From: Lithodes maja
Taxonomy: Eukaryota; Arthropoda; Malacostraca; Decapoda; Lithodidae
Direction: 5' to 3'
NCBI GenBank assembly: GCA_037953745.1
Contig: JBAKBP010010442.1
Location: 1-64,000 of the forward strand
Length of the DNA stretch: 64,000 bases
This document shows, one piece after another, positions 29,120 through 39,836 of the stretch (its first letter is position 1; each line of letters starts with the position of its first letter). A program made the position numbers and the translations under genes. The notes under the pieces are model-generated. The model searched no databases. It was given only the letters and a program-made list of their open reading frames with translations, and was not told the origin of the DNA.

Positions 29120-32100
29120 AGTATCCCCCGCCCACGATGGGCTCGGCGGGGGACGCCATAACTAGTCGCACTGCCCCCATTTATTACATGGCCAAAATCA
29201 AGGACATTCCTGTCCGCTTGCTAATTGACACGGGAGCTGCCAAGTCATGTTTGTTCAAATCTTACTATGAAAAACATCCCCGACGATTTGGCCCTTTGTT
29301 AAACACCAAAACAGAACTCATCTCAGCTGCTGATACTTACTTAAATCTCCTAGGAGACACTTTACCCCTATCAGTAACCATTCCTGGCCCCCATGCTTGT
29401 TGTTATCACACATTTACAGTATTTTCCTCCAACTGTAAACATTATGATGGTTTCCTTGGACTTGACCTCCTTCAAAAACTAGAGGCCCAGATTGACTGCG
29501 GCCAAAGGCTGATCTCATTCAAAAATAAATTCCAGCCCAAAGCCTCTGACAAACCAATCACACAGAAACCCATTCACAAAAAGAAAAAACAACCTCCTCC
29601 TCAACAAACCCTGATTCGGGGTTACCAAGTTGCAGCTAGCACTAAGGTGACTCCTAAAACCTCCCCTTGCCCCGAGATCTCTCAAAACCTCACTCAATTC
29701 AGTAAAAAAATGCCTCAACAAACGAAAGAAGACAAGTCCAAGCAACTCCCCCTCGGTAAGCCCCTCAATTCTCGTAACTCTGTCCAGAATAAATCCTCCC
29801 ATGTTTTCAGGACAGACTCTGAGATAGGTAACCCTAATTCTATCCAATGTTTATGTACACATGTTTCCAGAGAAAATGCCGACCGATGTACCCAATGTTT
29901 CCCCCATGCCCCCAGAAATGTTAACAACCCCAAATCAATACACCAGTCCTACACCAATAACCCATGTTCTACACCTAATTTTTTTCCCACCAACCCTCCG
30001 CAGTCCCCCCAGCAAATCCCGTTTTCTAACTCGCTCCCCTCTCACCCTTCTGAACCGCCCGCACGCGCCTGTAACCCCCCCCTCACGCGTGACTCCCCCC
30101 AAAGTGATTTCCCCCCCCTCATGCGTACCGAACACCTGCTCACCAGTCGGTCCCCCACCATCATGAGCCCAACCAAACTTTCAACCTCCACCAATTCCCA
30201 CCAACAAAATTTCCCTTGTGACCGTTTTCAGTCAGTAGCTCCCTTCCACCCCCCCACAATTCACACCCCTAATCAACTTCAAAACCCCACACTTGACTCA
30301 CCCCCTCATGACAGACAAACCCACCAACCCCAGATAACCTCTAAACAAACAGTTACTGCCACCGACAACGCTCCCCCCACCAACCCTCCGCAGTCCCTCC
30401 AACAAATCCCGTTTTCTAACCCCCTCACACCGCGCCCCACTGATCCTCTCACACGCGCCGTTAATTCCCCCCTCACGCGTGACCCCCACCAAAGTGACCT
30501 TGCCCCCCTTATAAGTACCAAGCACCTGCTCACCAGTCAGTCCCCCACCATCATTAGCCCAGCGGTAGTTCAGGATAAATGCCAAATTCCCCCCCACCAT
30601 CAAAAATGGGTGAACCTGCGGCCCATACCCCAAACTCACATGGTATTTTCCCCCACTAACACATCCCCCAACCCCCATCGCTACCTCTTACAACCCGCCA
30701 TCATTCCCGCTCGTATCAACCACATTCTCGTGGCTAATATCTCAGAGGAACCCCTGACATTACCGAAAGGTCTCATTATAGGAGACCTCGAAACTTTCGA
30801 TGACCTCCCCATACATTGTAACGACACCCCTACCAGCCTCCAATTGCCCCCTCTTCCTGAGACACTATCTGACCACCAAAAGAACGGCATGTACAACCTA
30901 CTGCTGGAATTCAGTGACGTCTTTGCCCAACAACCCACCGAAATCGGACAGACGGATGTAGAACAACACATCATTAACACCACAGGCCCCCCCATACGAC
31001 AACCATCCCGTAGAAAGAACCCCATACAACGTCAGGAAGAGGAACGCCAAGTCCAGGAAATGTTAGAGGCCGGGATTGCCACCCCGTCCATTAGCCCCTG
31101 GTCTTCCCCTGTTGTCTTAGTCAAAAAGAAAGATGGGACAACTCGTTTTTGCGTCGATTACAGGAGGTTAAATGATATAACCATTAAAGACGCTACGCCC
31201 TTACCCCGCATAGACGATTCCCTTGACTCCCTATACGGATCCAAATGGTTCACTACCCTCGACTTGCAAGCAGGGTATTGGCAAGTGCCTATCAAGGCCG
31301 AGGACCAACAGAAAACAGCATTTTCCACTAGTGGTGGCCATCACTATGAATTTAACGTCCTACCTTTTGGCCTCTGTAACGGACCCGCCACTTTCTCCCG
31401 TTTGATGGAAACGGTATTACATGGCCTAACCTGGGAAACCTGCCTAGCCTATCTGGACGATATTATTGTGTACTCTCCAACCTGGGAAGAACACCTCTTC
31501 AGGTTGAGACAAGTCCTGCAAAGAATCCGAGCCGCCGGGTTGAAATTAAAACCCTCAAAGTGCGTGATTGCCCGGAATAAGGTAGATTTTCTCGGACACG
31601 TGATATCTGAACATGGTATTGCGCCAGACCCAAAGAAACTTCAAGCCATACAAAACCAAACCCCACCCACCACGGTTAAAGGAATACGTTCGTTTCTAGG
31701 TTTAGCCACGTACTACAGACGTTTCGTCCCCCACTTTGCCACCATAGCCAGACCCCTCCACCAACTTACCCACAAAGACACCCCGTTCGCCTGGACACCT
31801 GAAAGAGACCTCGCGTTTAACACTTTGAAGCAAAAGCTAATCCAAGCCCCTATCGTCGTTTTCCCTGACTACCAGAAACCTTTCCGTCTTTATACCGACG
31901 TATCTCTGTACGCCATAGGTGCCGTATTATCTCAAATCAGAGATGGAAAGGAACATGTGATAGCGTATGCCAGCTGCACACTCACCCCACCCCAACAGAA
32001 TTACGCAGCCACCAAGAGAGAGTGCTTAGGGATCATTTGGGCACTCAGCCACTTCCGGTCATTTGTGTTGGGCGCAAAACTCGAAATAATTACCGACCAT

Positions 32101-35100
32101 CAATCTTTACAATGGCTGCGTAGGTGCGAAACCAACTCAGCCATTTTGGTACGTTGGAGAGAGACCCTAGAGGACTACGACTTTACCATACAATATCGTC
32201 CCGGCAAACTCCATACTAATGCAGACGCCCTGTCACGTTTGCCAGTACCAAAAGACCCCCCCACCAACCTGGCCGCCTTACAAAACACTCAATTGGTATC
32301 TACCCCCACCTCCCAACAGAATGCCCCCCCAGCCCCCTCCCTAATTCAATCTTGGGAAGCACGAATCAGACCCCCCTGGATACCGTTAAACGTCTTCAGG
32401 AGACTGACTCGCTGGGGAGATCAACTTGCCACAGACACTGGTCACATAATCTTGGACCCCACCATAGCCCACGACTACATGATTGCCATCCACGAGGGAA
32501 ACGGCATACACCTTGGACAAAAGAAAATGTTAAAGATCTTCACAGACCAATACTGGACCCCCAACCCCTCCAAAATTGCACAACGAGTGACAGAATCCTG
32601 CAAACCGTGTTTATTGGGAAAGGATAGATCACGCACCCCAGGCCCAGCTGGTACCATTTCTGCCAACAAACCGTTCCAAGTCCTATCCCTCGACATCATG
32701 GGCCCGTTCCCTTCTTACGCTGGCAACCGCTATATCGTCACATTTGTAGACGTATATTCAAAATTTCTAATAGCCTGCCCAGTTAAAGACCACACAGCCA
32801 CCACAGTCGCCACACTGCTTGCCACCGAAGTGTTCCCTATATTCGGCCTTCCCCTTGCTCTTCTATCGGACAATGCCCCCGAGTTTAGTGGACACGTTTG
32901 GCAACAATTCACCCAACAATGCGGTATCAAGATTAAACACTCATCCCCGTACTGGCCTCAAGGAAATGCTATCTGCGAACGCAGCCATCGCACCATCAAC
33001 AACCAGTTACGTACAAGAATGATTGCTCTTAATACCTTAGACTGGCCATCACAACTAAAGATGATACAGTGGGGTATGAACACCTGTCCTCGGGAAGACG
33101 GTATTTCCCCTCATGAACGTGTTTACGGTGTACCACCCCTGTTACTGCCATTCCACCACCACGCTCACCTTCCCTCCACCACCTCCACAATTGACCCATT
33201 GCAACATCTGCAAAACACCCTCCATACCGCCCAGATCTGTCAAGACACCAAAACTGATAACATCGATGACAAAAACCCTTTCGCCATCCATGACACCGTA
33301 ATGATAGCCAACCTCCCTATCACCAACAAGTTAGGCCCTCGCTATGTCGGACCCTACACCGTAATACAAGTCCCAAATGCCTTTCAAGTCACCATCGACT
33401 ATCACGGCGTAACTCGCACGCTCCGAACTAGATTCGTCCGAGCATTTAAACCCCTAAAGCCACAAGACATTACCCCACCCCACACGTCCGACCCTAAATT
33501 AAACACCCCTACTCACCCCCTCACTCAGGCTACAAATATTCCCATGCAAACACCTAAGGACCTAAGCCCTCCAACACCGAACCGACAAATCTTTTCTCAC
33601 CATACCCCCCCAACTAACCTCCACAAACCCCAAGCCCCCAATATCACACCCTCTTCCACCATGACACCTTCCTTCACTTCTGATATTCAAGTTCCTCCCC
33701 AACTTATCCAAGTACAAAAACCTCCACCCACAACCCCGACCACAACAGAAACCCTCCCGTCTAGCCCTGACATACCTCCACCAGGCACCACAGTGAGAAA
33801 ACCACCACACCCACCCCAAACCAAGTACACCCCCAACCGCACCACACAATCTACCTCAGTAACCTCACGCTACAACTTACGCCCACGACAAACATCGTTT
33901 AAAACCTCCAGAAAACACACCCTACTAACCAAGTTCCGTAGGGCTGCCAGACCACTACCCTCCTCCTCCTCCTCCTCCTCCTCCTCTTCGTCTTTGTCGA
34001 ATTCTCCCCCACAAAGGGAAAGAAGACGAATAATCACCAGCAAATCACCAACCTCATCAAACGACACACGCCCCTACCCCCAACCCTCCAACTTAAATCT
34101 ACACTCCTTACCCACCCGTCTAGCCCCCCCCGCATCCGCCCCTTTCCCCTCCACGATCCCCACCACCCCACCCACACACCGACCAACCTCCTCATCTCAC
34201 CGAACCCCCAACCAACCCCCCCCTAAGAAAACCCCCCCCAAAATCACCCCCGAGAAAACCCCCGCATGTCAGTTACCTATAAAACGTGCTTCCCCTCACT
34301 ATAAAACATCGTCGAGCGACTCAAGTCCCACGACAAACATCTACCTTCCCACCAGGACCGCCAGAGGTAGAATAATCAACAGACCCATCAGATTTAAAGA
34401 CAGCGATACAAAAATAACACCCCGTTCTGACACTAAGGACCCAAGCCACACAACACACACACCCCCTCCTTCCCACACACCTCCTTCACCCCCCTTACCT
34501 AAACCGATTGTGCGCATTGCCTCACTATATATTCCCAACCTACAACATCGCCCAAGAAAACCAAATAAAAACCAGACTCACATTCCCCCTTCATCCCCAG
34601 CTCTGTTGTCACGCGCGAATCCCCTTTCGGTAAATAACCCATTCACCACACTAAACAGACTTCCTGTCAATCCCACACACCTCACTCCGACCCCCACGGG
34701 GGAAAGCTACAAACCATTCATACGAAAGGTTAAAGTAAAGACCCCCACTGGACACTTGGCCCGTGTACCACACCCACACCAAGCCCGGGCAGCTGCCCGC
34801 CACAACACAGAGGACACATTCTTACAGGTATACATTGACCTGCAAAAGAAACCTGACCGTCGCTCTCGTGTTTGGTGGAACTTTCTAAATACCCTGGAAA
34901 TGACTCACCATCACTATGCTTCTTTTAACTTCACCCTTGAGGCTCGAGGACGAGCCTATAATGAAGGAGAGGGAAGTAAAATGCCCCAGAACAAGAAGCC
35001 CACCACAGAAGCCACGAGCGAACACCACACAGAAACACCCGGAAGAAAGGTCCACAGAACGAAAGGACCAGCTGACCGAGCCAGCCATTTCAGACAGGCC

Positions 35101-35151
35101 CAAGCCCGCAGGGCTAAGCAGCTCATGGCCACACCTTGTTACCTTTTCTAA
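29023..35151 (+). CDS. gypsy element Pol polyprotein with a very long C-terminal extension
   Basis: Open frame of 2042 codons, entered by -1 frameshifting near 29117. Aspartic protease LIDTGAAKS near residue 67. A Pro/Ser/Thr-rich linker spans about 200-540. Reverse transcriptase: KKKDGTTRFCVDYRRLND near 700 and the catalytic YLDD at 810. RNase H: LYTDVS at 957 and TDHQSLQWL. Integrase: His/Cys zinc motif near 1150-1200, catalytic Asp 1224, Asp 1283 and Glu 1319 (D,D35E), then a GPRYVGPYTV tail domain. From about residue 1490 a 500-residue Pro/Thr/Ser-rich region with a run of serines follows, then a better-structured stretch (VWWNFLNTLEMTHHHY). The frame passes the polypurine tract and ends 170 bp inside the 3' LTR, which is unusual. 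It copies and integrates the element. Confidence 0.92.
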   Translation: MGTRGRNCPPYHDLRRYRGNPGRGKYRPPGFLKYPPPTMGSAGDAITSRTAPIYYMAKIKDIPVRLLIDTGAAKSCLFKSYYEKHPRRFGPLLNTKTELISAADTYLNLLGDTLPLSVTIPGPHACCYHTFTVFSSNCKHYDGFLGLDLLQKLEAQIDCGQRLISFKNKFQPKASDKPITQKPIHKKKKQPPPQQTLIRGYQVAASTKVTPKTSPCPEISQNLTQFSKKMPQQTKEDKSKQLPLGKPLNSRNSVQNKSSHVFRTDSEIGNPNSIQCLCTHVSRENADRCTQCFPHAPRNVNNPKSIHQSYTNNPCSTPNFFPTNPPQSPQQIPFSNSLPSHPSEPPARACNPPLTRDSPQSDFPPLMRTEHLLTSRSPTIMSPTKLSTSTNSHQQNFPCDRFQSVAPFHPPTIHTPNQLQNPTLDSPPHDRQTHQPQITSKQTVTATDNAPPTNPPQSLQQIPFSNPLTPRPTDPLTRAVNSPLTRDPHQSDLAPLISTKHLLTSQSPTIISPAVVQDKCQIPPHHQKWVNLRPIPQTHMVFSPTNTSPNPHRYLLQPAIIPARINHILVANISEEPLTLPKGLIIGDLETFDDLPIHCNDTPTSLQLPPLPETLSDHQKNGMYNLLLEFSDVFAQQPTEIGQTDVEQHIINTTGPPIRQPSRRKNPIQRQEEERQVQEMLEAGIATPSISPWSSPVVLVKKKDGTTRFCVDYRRLNDITIKDATPLPRIDDSLDSLYGSKWFTTLDLQAGYWQVPIKAEDQQKTAFSTSGGHHYEFNVLPFGLCNGPATFSRLMETVLHGLTWETCLAYLDDIIVYSPTWEEHLFRLRQVLQRIRAAGLKLKPSKCVIARNKVDFLGHVISEHGIAPDPKKLQAIQNQTPPTTVKGIRSFLGLATYYRRFVPHFATIARPLHQLTHKDTPFAWTPERDLAFNTLKQKLIQAPIVVFPDYQKPFRLYTDVSLYAIGAVLSQIRDGKEHVIAYASCTLTPPQQNYAATKRECLGIIWALSHFRSFVLGAKLEIITDHQSLQWLRRCETNSAILVRWRETLEDYDFTIQYRPGKLHTNADALSRLPVPKDPPTNLAALQNTQLVSTPTSQQNAPPAPSLIQSWEARIRPPWIPLNVFRRLTRWGDQLATDTGHIILDPTIAHDYMIAIHEGNGIHLGQKKMLKIFTDQYWTPNPSKIAQRVTESCKPCLLGKDRSRTPGPAGTISANKPFQVLSLDIMGPFPSYAGNRYIVTFVDVYSKFLIACPVKDHTATTVATLLATEVFPIFGLPLALLSDNAPEFSGHVWQQFTQQCGIKIKHSSPYWPQGNAICERSHRTINNQLRTRMIALNTLDWPSQLKMIQWGMNTCPREDGISPHERVYGVPPLLLPFHHHAHLPSTTSTIDPLQHLQNTLHTAQICQDTKTDNIDDKNPFAIHDTVMIANLPITNKLGPRYVGPYTVIQVPNAFQVTIDYHGVTRTLRTRFVRAFKPLKPQDITPPHTSDPKLNTPTHPLTQATNIPMQTPKDLSPPTPNRQIFSHHTPPTNLHKPQAPNITPSSTMTPSFTSDIQVPPQLIQVQKPPPTTPTTTETLPSSPDIPPPGTTVRKPPHPPQTKYTPNRTTQSTSVTSRYNLRPRQTSFKTSRKHTLLTKFRRAARPLPSSSSSSSSSSSLSNSPPQRERRRIITSKSPTSSNDTRPYPQPSNLNLHSLPTRLAPPASAPFPSTIPTTPPTHRPTSSSHRTPNQPPPKKTPPKITPEKTPACQLPIKRASPHYKTSSSDSSPTTNIYLPTRTARGRIINRPIRFKDSDTKITPRSDTKDPSHTTHTPPPSHTPPSPPLPKPIVRIASLYIPNLQHRPRKPNKNQTHIPPSSPALLSRANPLSVNNPFTTLNRLPVNPTHLTPTPTGESYKPFIRKVKVKTPTGHLARVPHPHQARAAARHNTEDTFLQVYIDLQKKPDRRSRVWWNFLNTLEMTHHHYASFNFTLEARGRAYNEGEGSKMPQNKKPTTEATSEHHTETPGRKVHRTKGPADRASHFRQAQARRAKQLMATPCYLF
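29113..29153 (+). promoter_or_regulatory. Candidate -1 ribosomal frameshift signal between gag and pol
   Basis: gag ends GAT TTT TAA inside GATTTTTAAAG. Slipping back one base on TTT reads TTT TTA AAG straight into the pol frame. Four bases after the gag stop, TCCCCCGCC (29124-29132) pairs perfectly with GGCGGGGGA (29145-29153) across a 12-base loop. A U-rich slip site followed by a stable GC hairpin is the standard arrangement for retroelement frameshifting. Use in cells is inferred. Confidence 0.7.
34963..34981 (+). promoter_or_regulatory. Polypurine tract
   Basis: GAAGGAGAGGGAAGTAAAA directly before the 3' LTR, purine except one T. It primes plus-strand DNA in LTR elements. It is read through in frame as part of Pol. 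A small hairpin (AGGCTCG/CGAGCCT) lies about 8 bp upstream. Confidence 0.8.
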
Positions 35152-38100
35152 ACTGACCATTTTTCCACACCTCACGTACACTAACCCCCTCGTGTCCTAC
35201 ACTCCTAACTACAAAGATGATGAACAGGAATATACATTCATATTAAAAACAACCATGCCCTGTCCCGACGTTGAGCCAATGCCAACACATCAGACAGCCA
35301 TAATATTTATGTATGTTCTTACATCCGAGAAGTAGATTTTATATATATCTTAGAAGTTAAAACACCCACGTTTGTTCCTAGACCTCTTATATCATTTTCC
35401 ATGACTAGTATAGATATATGTAACCCGTGCCCACTGCCCAGTCGCCCCTTGCATTTGTTCCTCTAGTGACTAAGTCTATAATATTAACTGCCACCAGCAT
35501 TGATACGACATAGCGGCACTGTCCTTGCTACAAAGATGATGAACAGGAATATACATTCATATAAAAAAAACAACCATGCCCTGTCCCGACGTTGAGCCAA
35601 TGCCAACACATCAGACAGCCATAATTATATCTATGTATGTTCTTGCATCCGAGAAGTAGATGTTATATATTTTAGAAGTTAAAACACCCACGATTGTCCC
35701 TAGACCTCCATGACTAGTATAGATATATGTAACCCGTGCCCACTGCCCAGTCGCCCCTTGCATTTGTTCCTCTAGTAACTAAGTCTATAATATTAACTGC
35801 CACCAGCATTGATACGACATAACGGCACTGTCCTTGCTACAAAGATGATGAACAGGAATATACATTCATATAAAAAAAAAAACAACCATGCCCTGTCCCG
35901 ACGTTGAGCCAATGCCAACACATCAGACAGCCATAATTATATCTATGTATGTTCTTGCATCCGAGAAGTAGATGTTATATATTTTAGAAGTTAAAACACC
36001 CACGATTGTCCCTAGACCTCTTATATCATTTTCCATGACGAGTATAGATATATGTAACCCGTGCTCAGTCGCCCCTTGCATTGTTCCTCTAGTAACTAAG
36101 TATCAATATTAACATTCCCTAACATCTTGTCTTGCCAGACTAAGCTTTATGAAGACCCATCGCCCCATAAATCTATGTATGCAATCCTTAGGTTAAGTAT
36201 TTTTATCCGCCATTGTGTTCACCTTTTTCCATTTACTTTCCACAATTGTCATACGTCTTCCCCTTGCCTCCTTCGTATCCACAGCCCACACTACGCCAAT
36301 TTACTTCGTGTCTTACACCTCTTACCCCAACCAGAGATTGTATAAGATAACCTGGTTACCAGTATCTGTCATAAGTACCCCGAAACAATAACTAAGTACC
36401 CCTACGAACTGCCGCTTTTGTTGGTATTTATATTTATATTTAATAGAAAACGCAGTTCCCAGGACCAACTAATAGTATCCATAACCCTCGGACTGATCAC
36501 ATAACTCTATCTTTTCCAGACTCATATACCACCCCATAGTTGCATTCCCCGGTAGCATATTTTGGCTAACGTATTCTACTGCCTTTTCAAACTTTCCATA
36601 TCAAGTGTAGCATCAAGTGTAGCCTAATGCCACCCCCACGCCCAGGGACCTTAGGGGCAAAATTTCCCTGTAGCCCTTGAACTCTCCCCCCCTCTCAGTA
36701 AGAATTCCCGCGCTTCTCGACTCTTGTCCGACCTAGCCTCTCTCTCATACCTCTTGAAGATCCTTGAATTGTCCGTTGCTAACGCTCTCCAACCTTTTAT
36801 ATATATACTCCTATCCAGCCTACCTTCACTTAGTAGGCCAGAACAACATTAGAACTTTACTAGCCCCTTGCATGCCATCTATTCTCTTACAACACATTCA
36901 CAACCCTGCACCCAATGGTCGTCGGTGCGAGGCTAGCCGCCCCGCCAGTTACTAACTTCTATTGCCATACTTCCAGATAAATGTGGCAGAGTTAGCAACC
37001 CAGTCTCCACCACATCCAGCAAACTCTACAATTAACAACCAGCCGAGTAAAACCAGCTAGCTAAGGCACCTTCGGTTTTGGTATTAAAGACACCCACATC
37101 TGTCTCATACACAGAGGGTTATTATAAACACTGGTGATATGGCAAGCCCCTAGCCACAGCCGCCGGACGACGATCACAGAGAGAGTGCGCCCAGCTCCCC
37201 CTTTTGGCCCACCCGAGGAGGGAGACCCCCACCCCCGCGGAGGTATACCTGGCCCCTGTTTTGACTTTCGAGTCATTGCCAGGTAGCACAGGAATTCTTC
37301 CTGTCAATGAACTAACCATGAATGACTAACACCTTTACTAACCTCTATTAGCTCACAATAAACCATTTACCTTTCTTGCATGCTCTGATCACTAAATTAG
37401 CACCTCAGCTATACCATAGAATGAAGATTGAACAATCTAGAGAGACGTTCCTATCACAGCTGTCCCCATCCTCCTCGCAAAGTAGATCCAGTCTCTCTCC
37501 CCTAAATACGTCCAGTATAGCCAAAATAGTACCTCTTACTAAGGCTCAGTTATATGACATATAAAGGCTTTCCTATAGCCCTGTGCCACAACAGTAAATA
37601 CCATCTTACCTAGTCTCCATTTCTATTGAGAGCTCAATTAAGTTCATAAGACTCGAGATCCCTACTGTCTACAGGGTCCAGAACCGAGCCTATAAATCTA
37701 ACTCCCGCCCCCAGTCAAATCAGTTGAAAGCTAGACACCAACCAGTGGTCACTACCCTGCAGTTTACCTCTAGCTCTGCCTTGTGTTGTTCCGGAGTTGA
37801 GAGATTCCAGATCCGGCAGACTCCGTGGCAGAGAAGACTGATAGAAGCATCTGTCCATGTACAAGTCCTAACGTGCACCTTATAACCTTCACACAAATTC
37901 GTGGGTATATAAGTGTGTAGCCAGCAACGATCATCAAGAGATCCGACTTGAGAACTTCCTACATTTTGGACCATCTGGACGGCCGAGGAACCAGTCGTTA
38001 GCCCCCAACATCACCGGAAGCAAGATAACCAGGACCAGATCTACCCATACTATTCAAGATTCATGTTGCTAGTACTAAGTGTTATAGTACTAGCTTGATA

Positions 38101-38781
38101 CTCACTTATTAACTTTCTATAAAGTGGCTAAGACCTTGTCCAGCGCAATTCATATTTAACCATTCCATTTGGGACGTACTAAGCGATCAGTGCTCTTTAA
38201 TTAACAGGCGACTTTGACTCTCGTAATTACCTTATTCAGATATTCAAACTCTAGTGATATCTAACGTCGCCCACTGATTTGTGTTCTACGTATTTCTGCT
38301 TCAAGAATATCAAACTTAGTTCAGTACCCCCATGAGGTTACTAGAGATTGCCGTGTTCTACAATACGCGTGTCTAATCCTAACTGTGAGCTGCTACTTGG
38401 GCACGCGACCAGCCAGCAAGAGGTCAAATCAGTGACATTGAATTATACGAATATATTGAGGTCTTCCAGTAAAAATATAAACTTGCTAATTAAACCCGTG
38501 ATCAGAAGATTATACCTGAACGTTGGAAGTGGGAGACTAGGCTCCATCCAGATCCGCTAATGCTAGCAGTTCCCTTCTATCATTTGTTTTGTGCGAATAT
38601 AACTATCTTTCTATGCTCTTTATTTCTTTACTTAAATAAACGTAAACTTGTGTCGTGTTACCGTGTGTTTATTTTGTGTTCTCTATTCCTCATACCTTGT
38701 ATTGTGCATGCAGCCTTCTATACCCAGTCATTCAGAACTCACATTACCCAAGTTAAACCTGTAGAAAAACAGGGCATAACA
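34982..38781 (+). repeat. 3' LTR of the gypsy element
   Basis: 3800 bp, same ends as the 5' LTR. Differences seen include a 12-bp tandem duplication (CATCAAGTGTAG at about 36609), a missing C near 37339, a few bases in A or T runs, and substitutions near 37441 and 37463. This level of identity indicates a recent insertion. The first 170 bp encode the end of Pol. Confidence 0.9.
35211..36110 (+). repeat. Threefold tandem repeat inside the 3' LTR
   Basis: Units begin at 35211, 35530 and 35839, matching those in the 5' LTR one for one. Confidence 0.9.
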
Positions 38782-38788
38782 TTGGTGA

Positions 38789-39193
38789 CCACCAATGAAA
38801 TGCTGGGTGTGAAGGGAATTCATGGTCTCCTGAAATATCCCCAGGCTACCTTTAGGATCAACTTTTCCTGGTACCTGGCGCGGGGTACGAACCTCTGAAG
38901 GGAATTTAACCCCCCTAAAAACCCACAGGTTTTGAGATGCCTTGGGTGGGGTTCGAACCCTGGTTAGTGACCCAACCATCACCACCAGGCCCGCGCGCTA
39001 ACCCACTGTACTACCACGGACGTACTAAAAGTATAGCAACCTTAGTCCGATTTTTAAGAACCAGGTGATAGTCTCGTGGTGTTATCACGTGATGAGTTTA
39101 TTGGACTTACCATCTCCGACTATTTTACGCTATACCTGACGTCAACTCGGGTTAGTATTATTGTGGGTGCGGGACATTTTCGAGGGCATTACA
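38789..39193. repeat. 405-bp direct repeat, left copy, with tRNA-like segment
   Basis: From CCACCAATGAAATGCTGGG to TTCGAGGGCATTACA. I find no difference from 39342-39746 by eye. It starts only 8 bp after the gypsy 3' LTR. On the minus strand, 38947-39019 holds a tRNA-like stretch (GTGGGTTAGCGCGC as A box, GGTTCGAACCC as B box). Confidence 0.85.
38947..39019 (-). other. tRNA-like head within the left 405-bp repeat
   Basis: Minus strand: CCGTGGTAGTACAGTGGGTT, then AGCGCGC, then AGGGTTCGAACCCCACC. The A and B boxes are good, but the cloverleaf is imperfect, so a tRNA-derived SINE promoter is more likely than a tRNA gene. Confidence 0.55.
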
Positions 39194-39341
39194 TTACATC
39201 CTTCTTTAACTAGGCTAGTCCCTAGCCTATTTTAAGGTCGTAAGGTATCGTAGCTGTATTACCTCAGCAATCTCAATATTGTTGGTATAGGGTTCGCGTG
39301 ACGGGTGCTCCACGTAGCTACCTGGTCACGTTCCCTAGCTG
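39194..39341. other. 148-bp interior between the 405-bp repeats
   Basis: No coding capacity. Includes ACTAGGCTAGTCCCTAGCCT. If the repeats are LTR-like, this is the whole interior of a very small element. Confidence 0.45.
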
Positions 39342-39746
39342 CCACCAATGAAATGCTGGGTGTGAAGGGAATTCATGGTCTCCTGAAATATCCCCAGGCT
39401 ACCTTTAGGATCAACTTTTCCTGGTACCTGGCGCGGGGTACGAACCTCTGAAGGGAATTTAACCCCCCTAAAAACCCACAGGTTTTGAGATGCCTTGGGT
39501 GGGGTTCGAACCCTGGTTAGTGACCCAACCATCACCACCAGGCCCGCGCGCTAACCCACTGTACTACCACGGACGTACTAAAAGTATAGCAACCTTAGTC
39601 CGATTTTTAAGAACCAGGTGATAGTCTCGTGGTGTTATCACGTGATGAGTTTATTGGACTTACCATCTCCGACTATTTTACGCTATACCTGACGTCAACT
39701 CGGGTTAGTATTATTGTGGGTGCGGGACATTTTCGAGGGCATTACA
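39342..39746. repeat. 405-bp direct repeat, right copy, with tRNA-like segment
   Basis: Same sequence as 38789-39193, offset 553 bp. The tRNA-like segment is at 39500-39572 on the minus strand. The two copies bracket 148 bp of other sequence. Confidence 0.85.
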
Positions 39747-39836
39747 CATTTGTCGTTTTTTTCTTATATATATATAAACATACACAATCATATCGTGTAA
39801 ATATCACAGTATATGCCTAAATAATAGTCAGGTTCA

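Larger units (their letters stand above)
24317..38781 (+). mobile_element. Complete Ty3/gypsy LTR retrotransposon (14.5 kb)
   Basis: Two nearly identical LTRs of about 3.8 kb flank a 6.9-kb interior holding a primer-binding site, gag, a pol frame with protease, reverse transcriptase, RNase H and integrase in Ty3/gypsy order, and a polypurine tract. gag and pol are open with no disabling stop, so the element looks young and possibly active. The bases just outside the two LTRs (TTAAA on the left, TTGGT on the right) do not form an obvious target duplication, so one flank may have been rearranged or the boundary is off by a few bases. Confidence 0.93.

Noticed and set aside
30298..30678. Gly-rich minus-strand frames opposite pol
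   Set aside because: Shadows of the proline-rich linker (CC-rich codons read as GG).
24317..38781. Endogenous retrovirus with an envelope gene
   Set aside because: No signal peptide, transmembrane segment or separate ORF after pol; the extra C-terminal region is proline-rich and in frame with pol.
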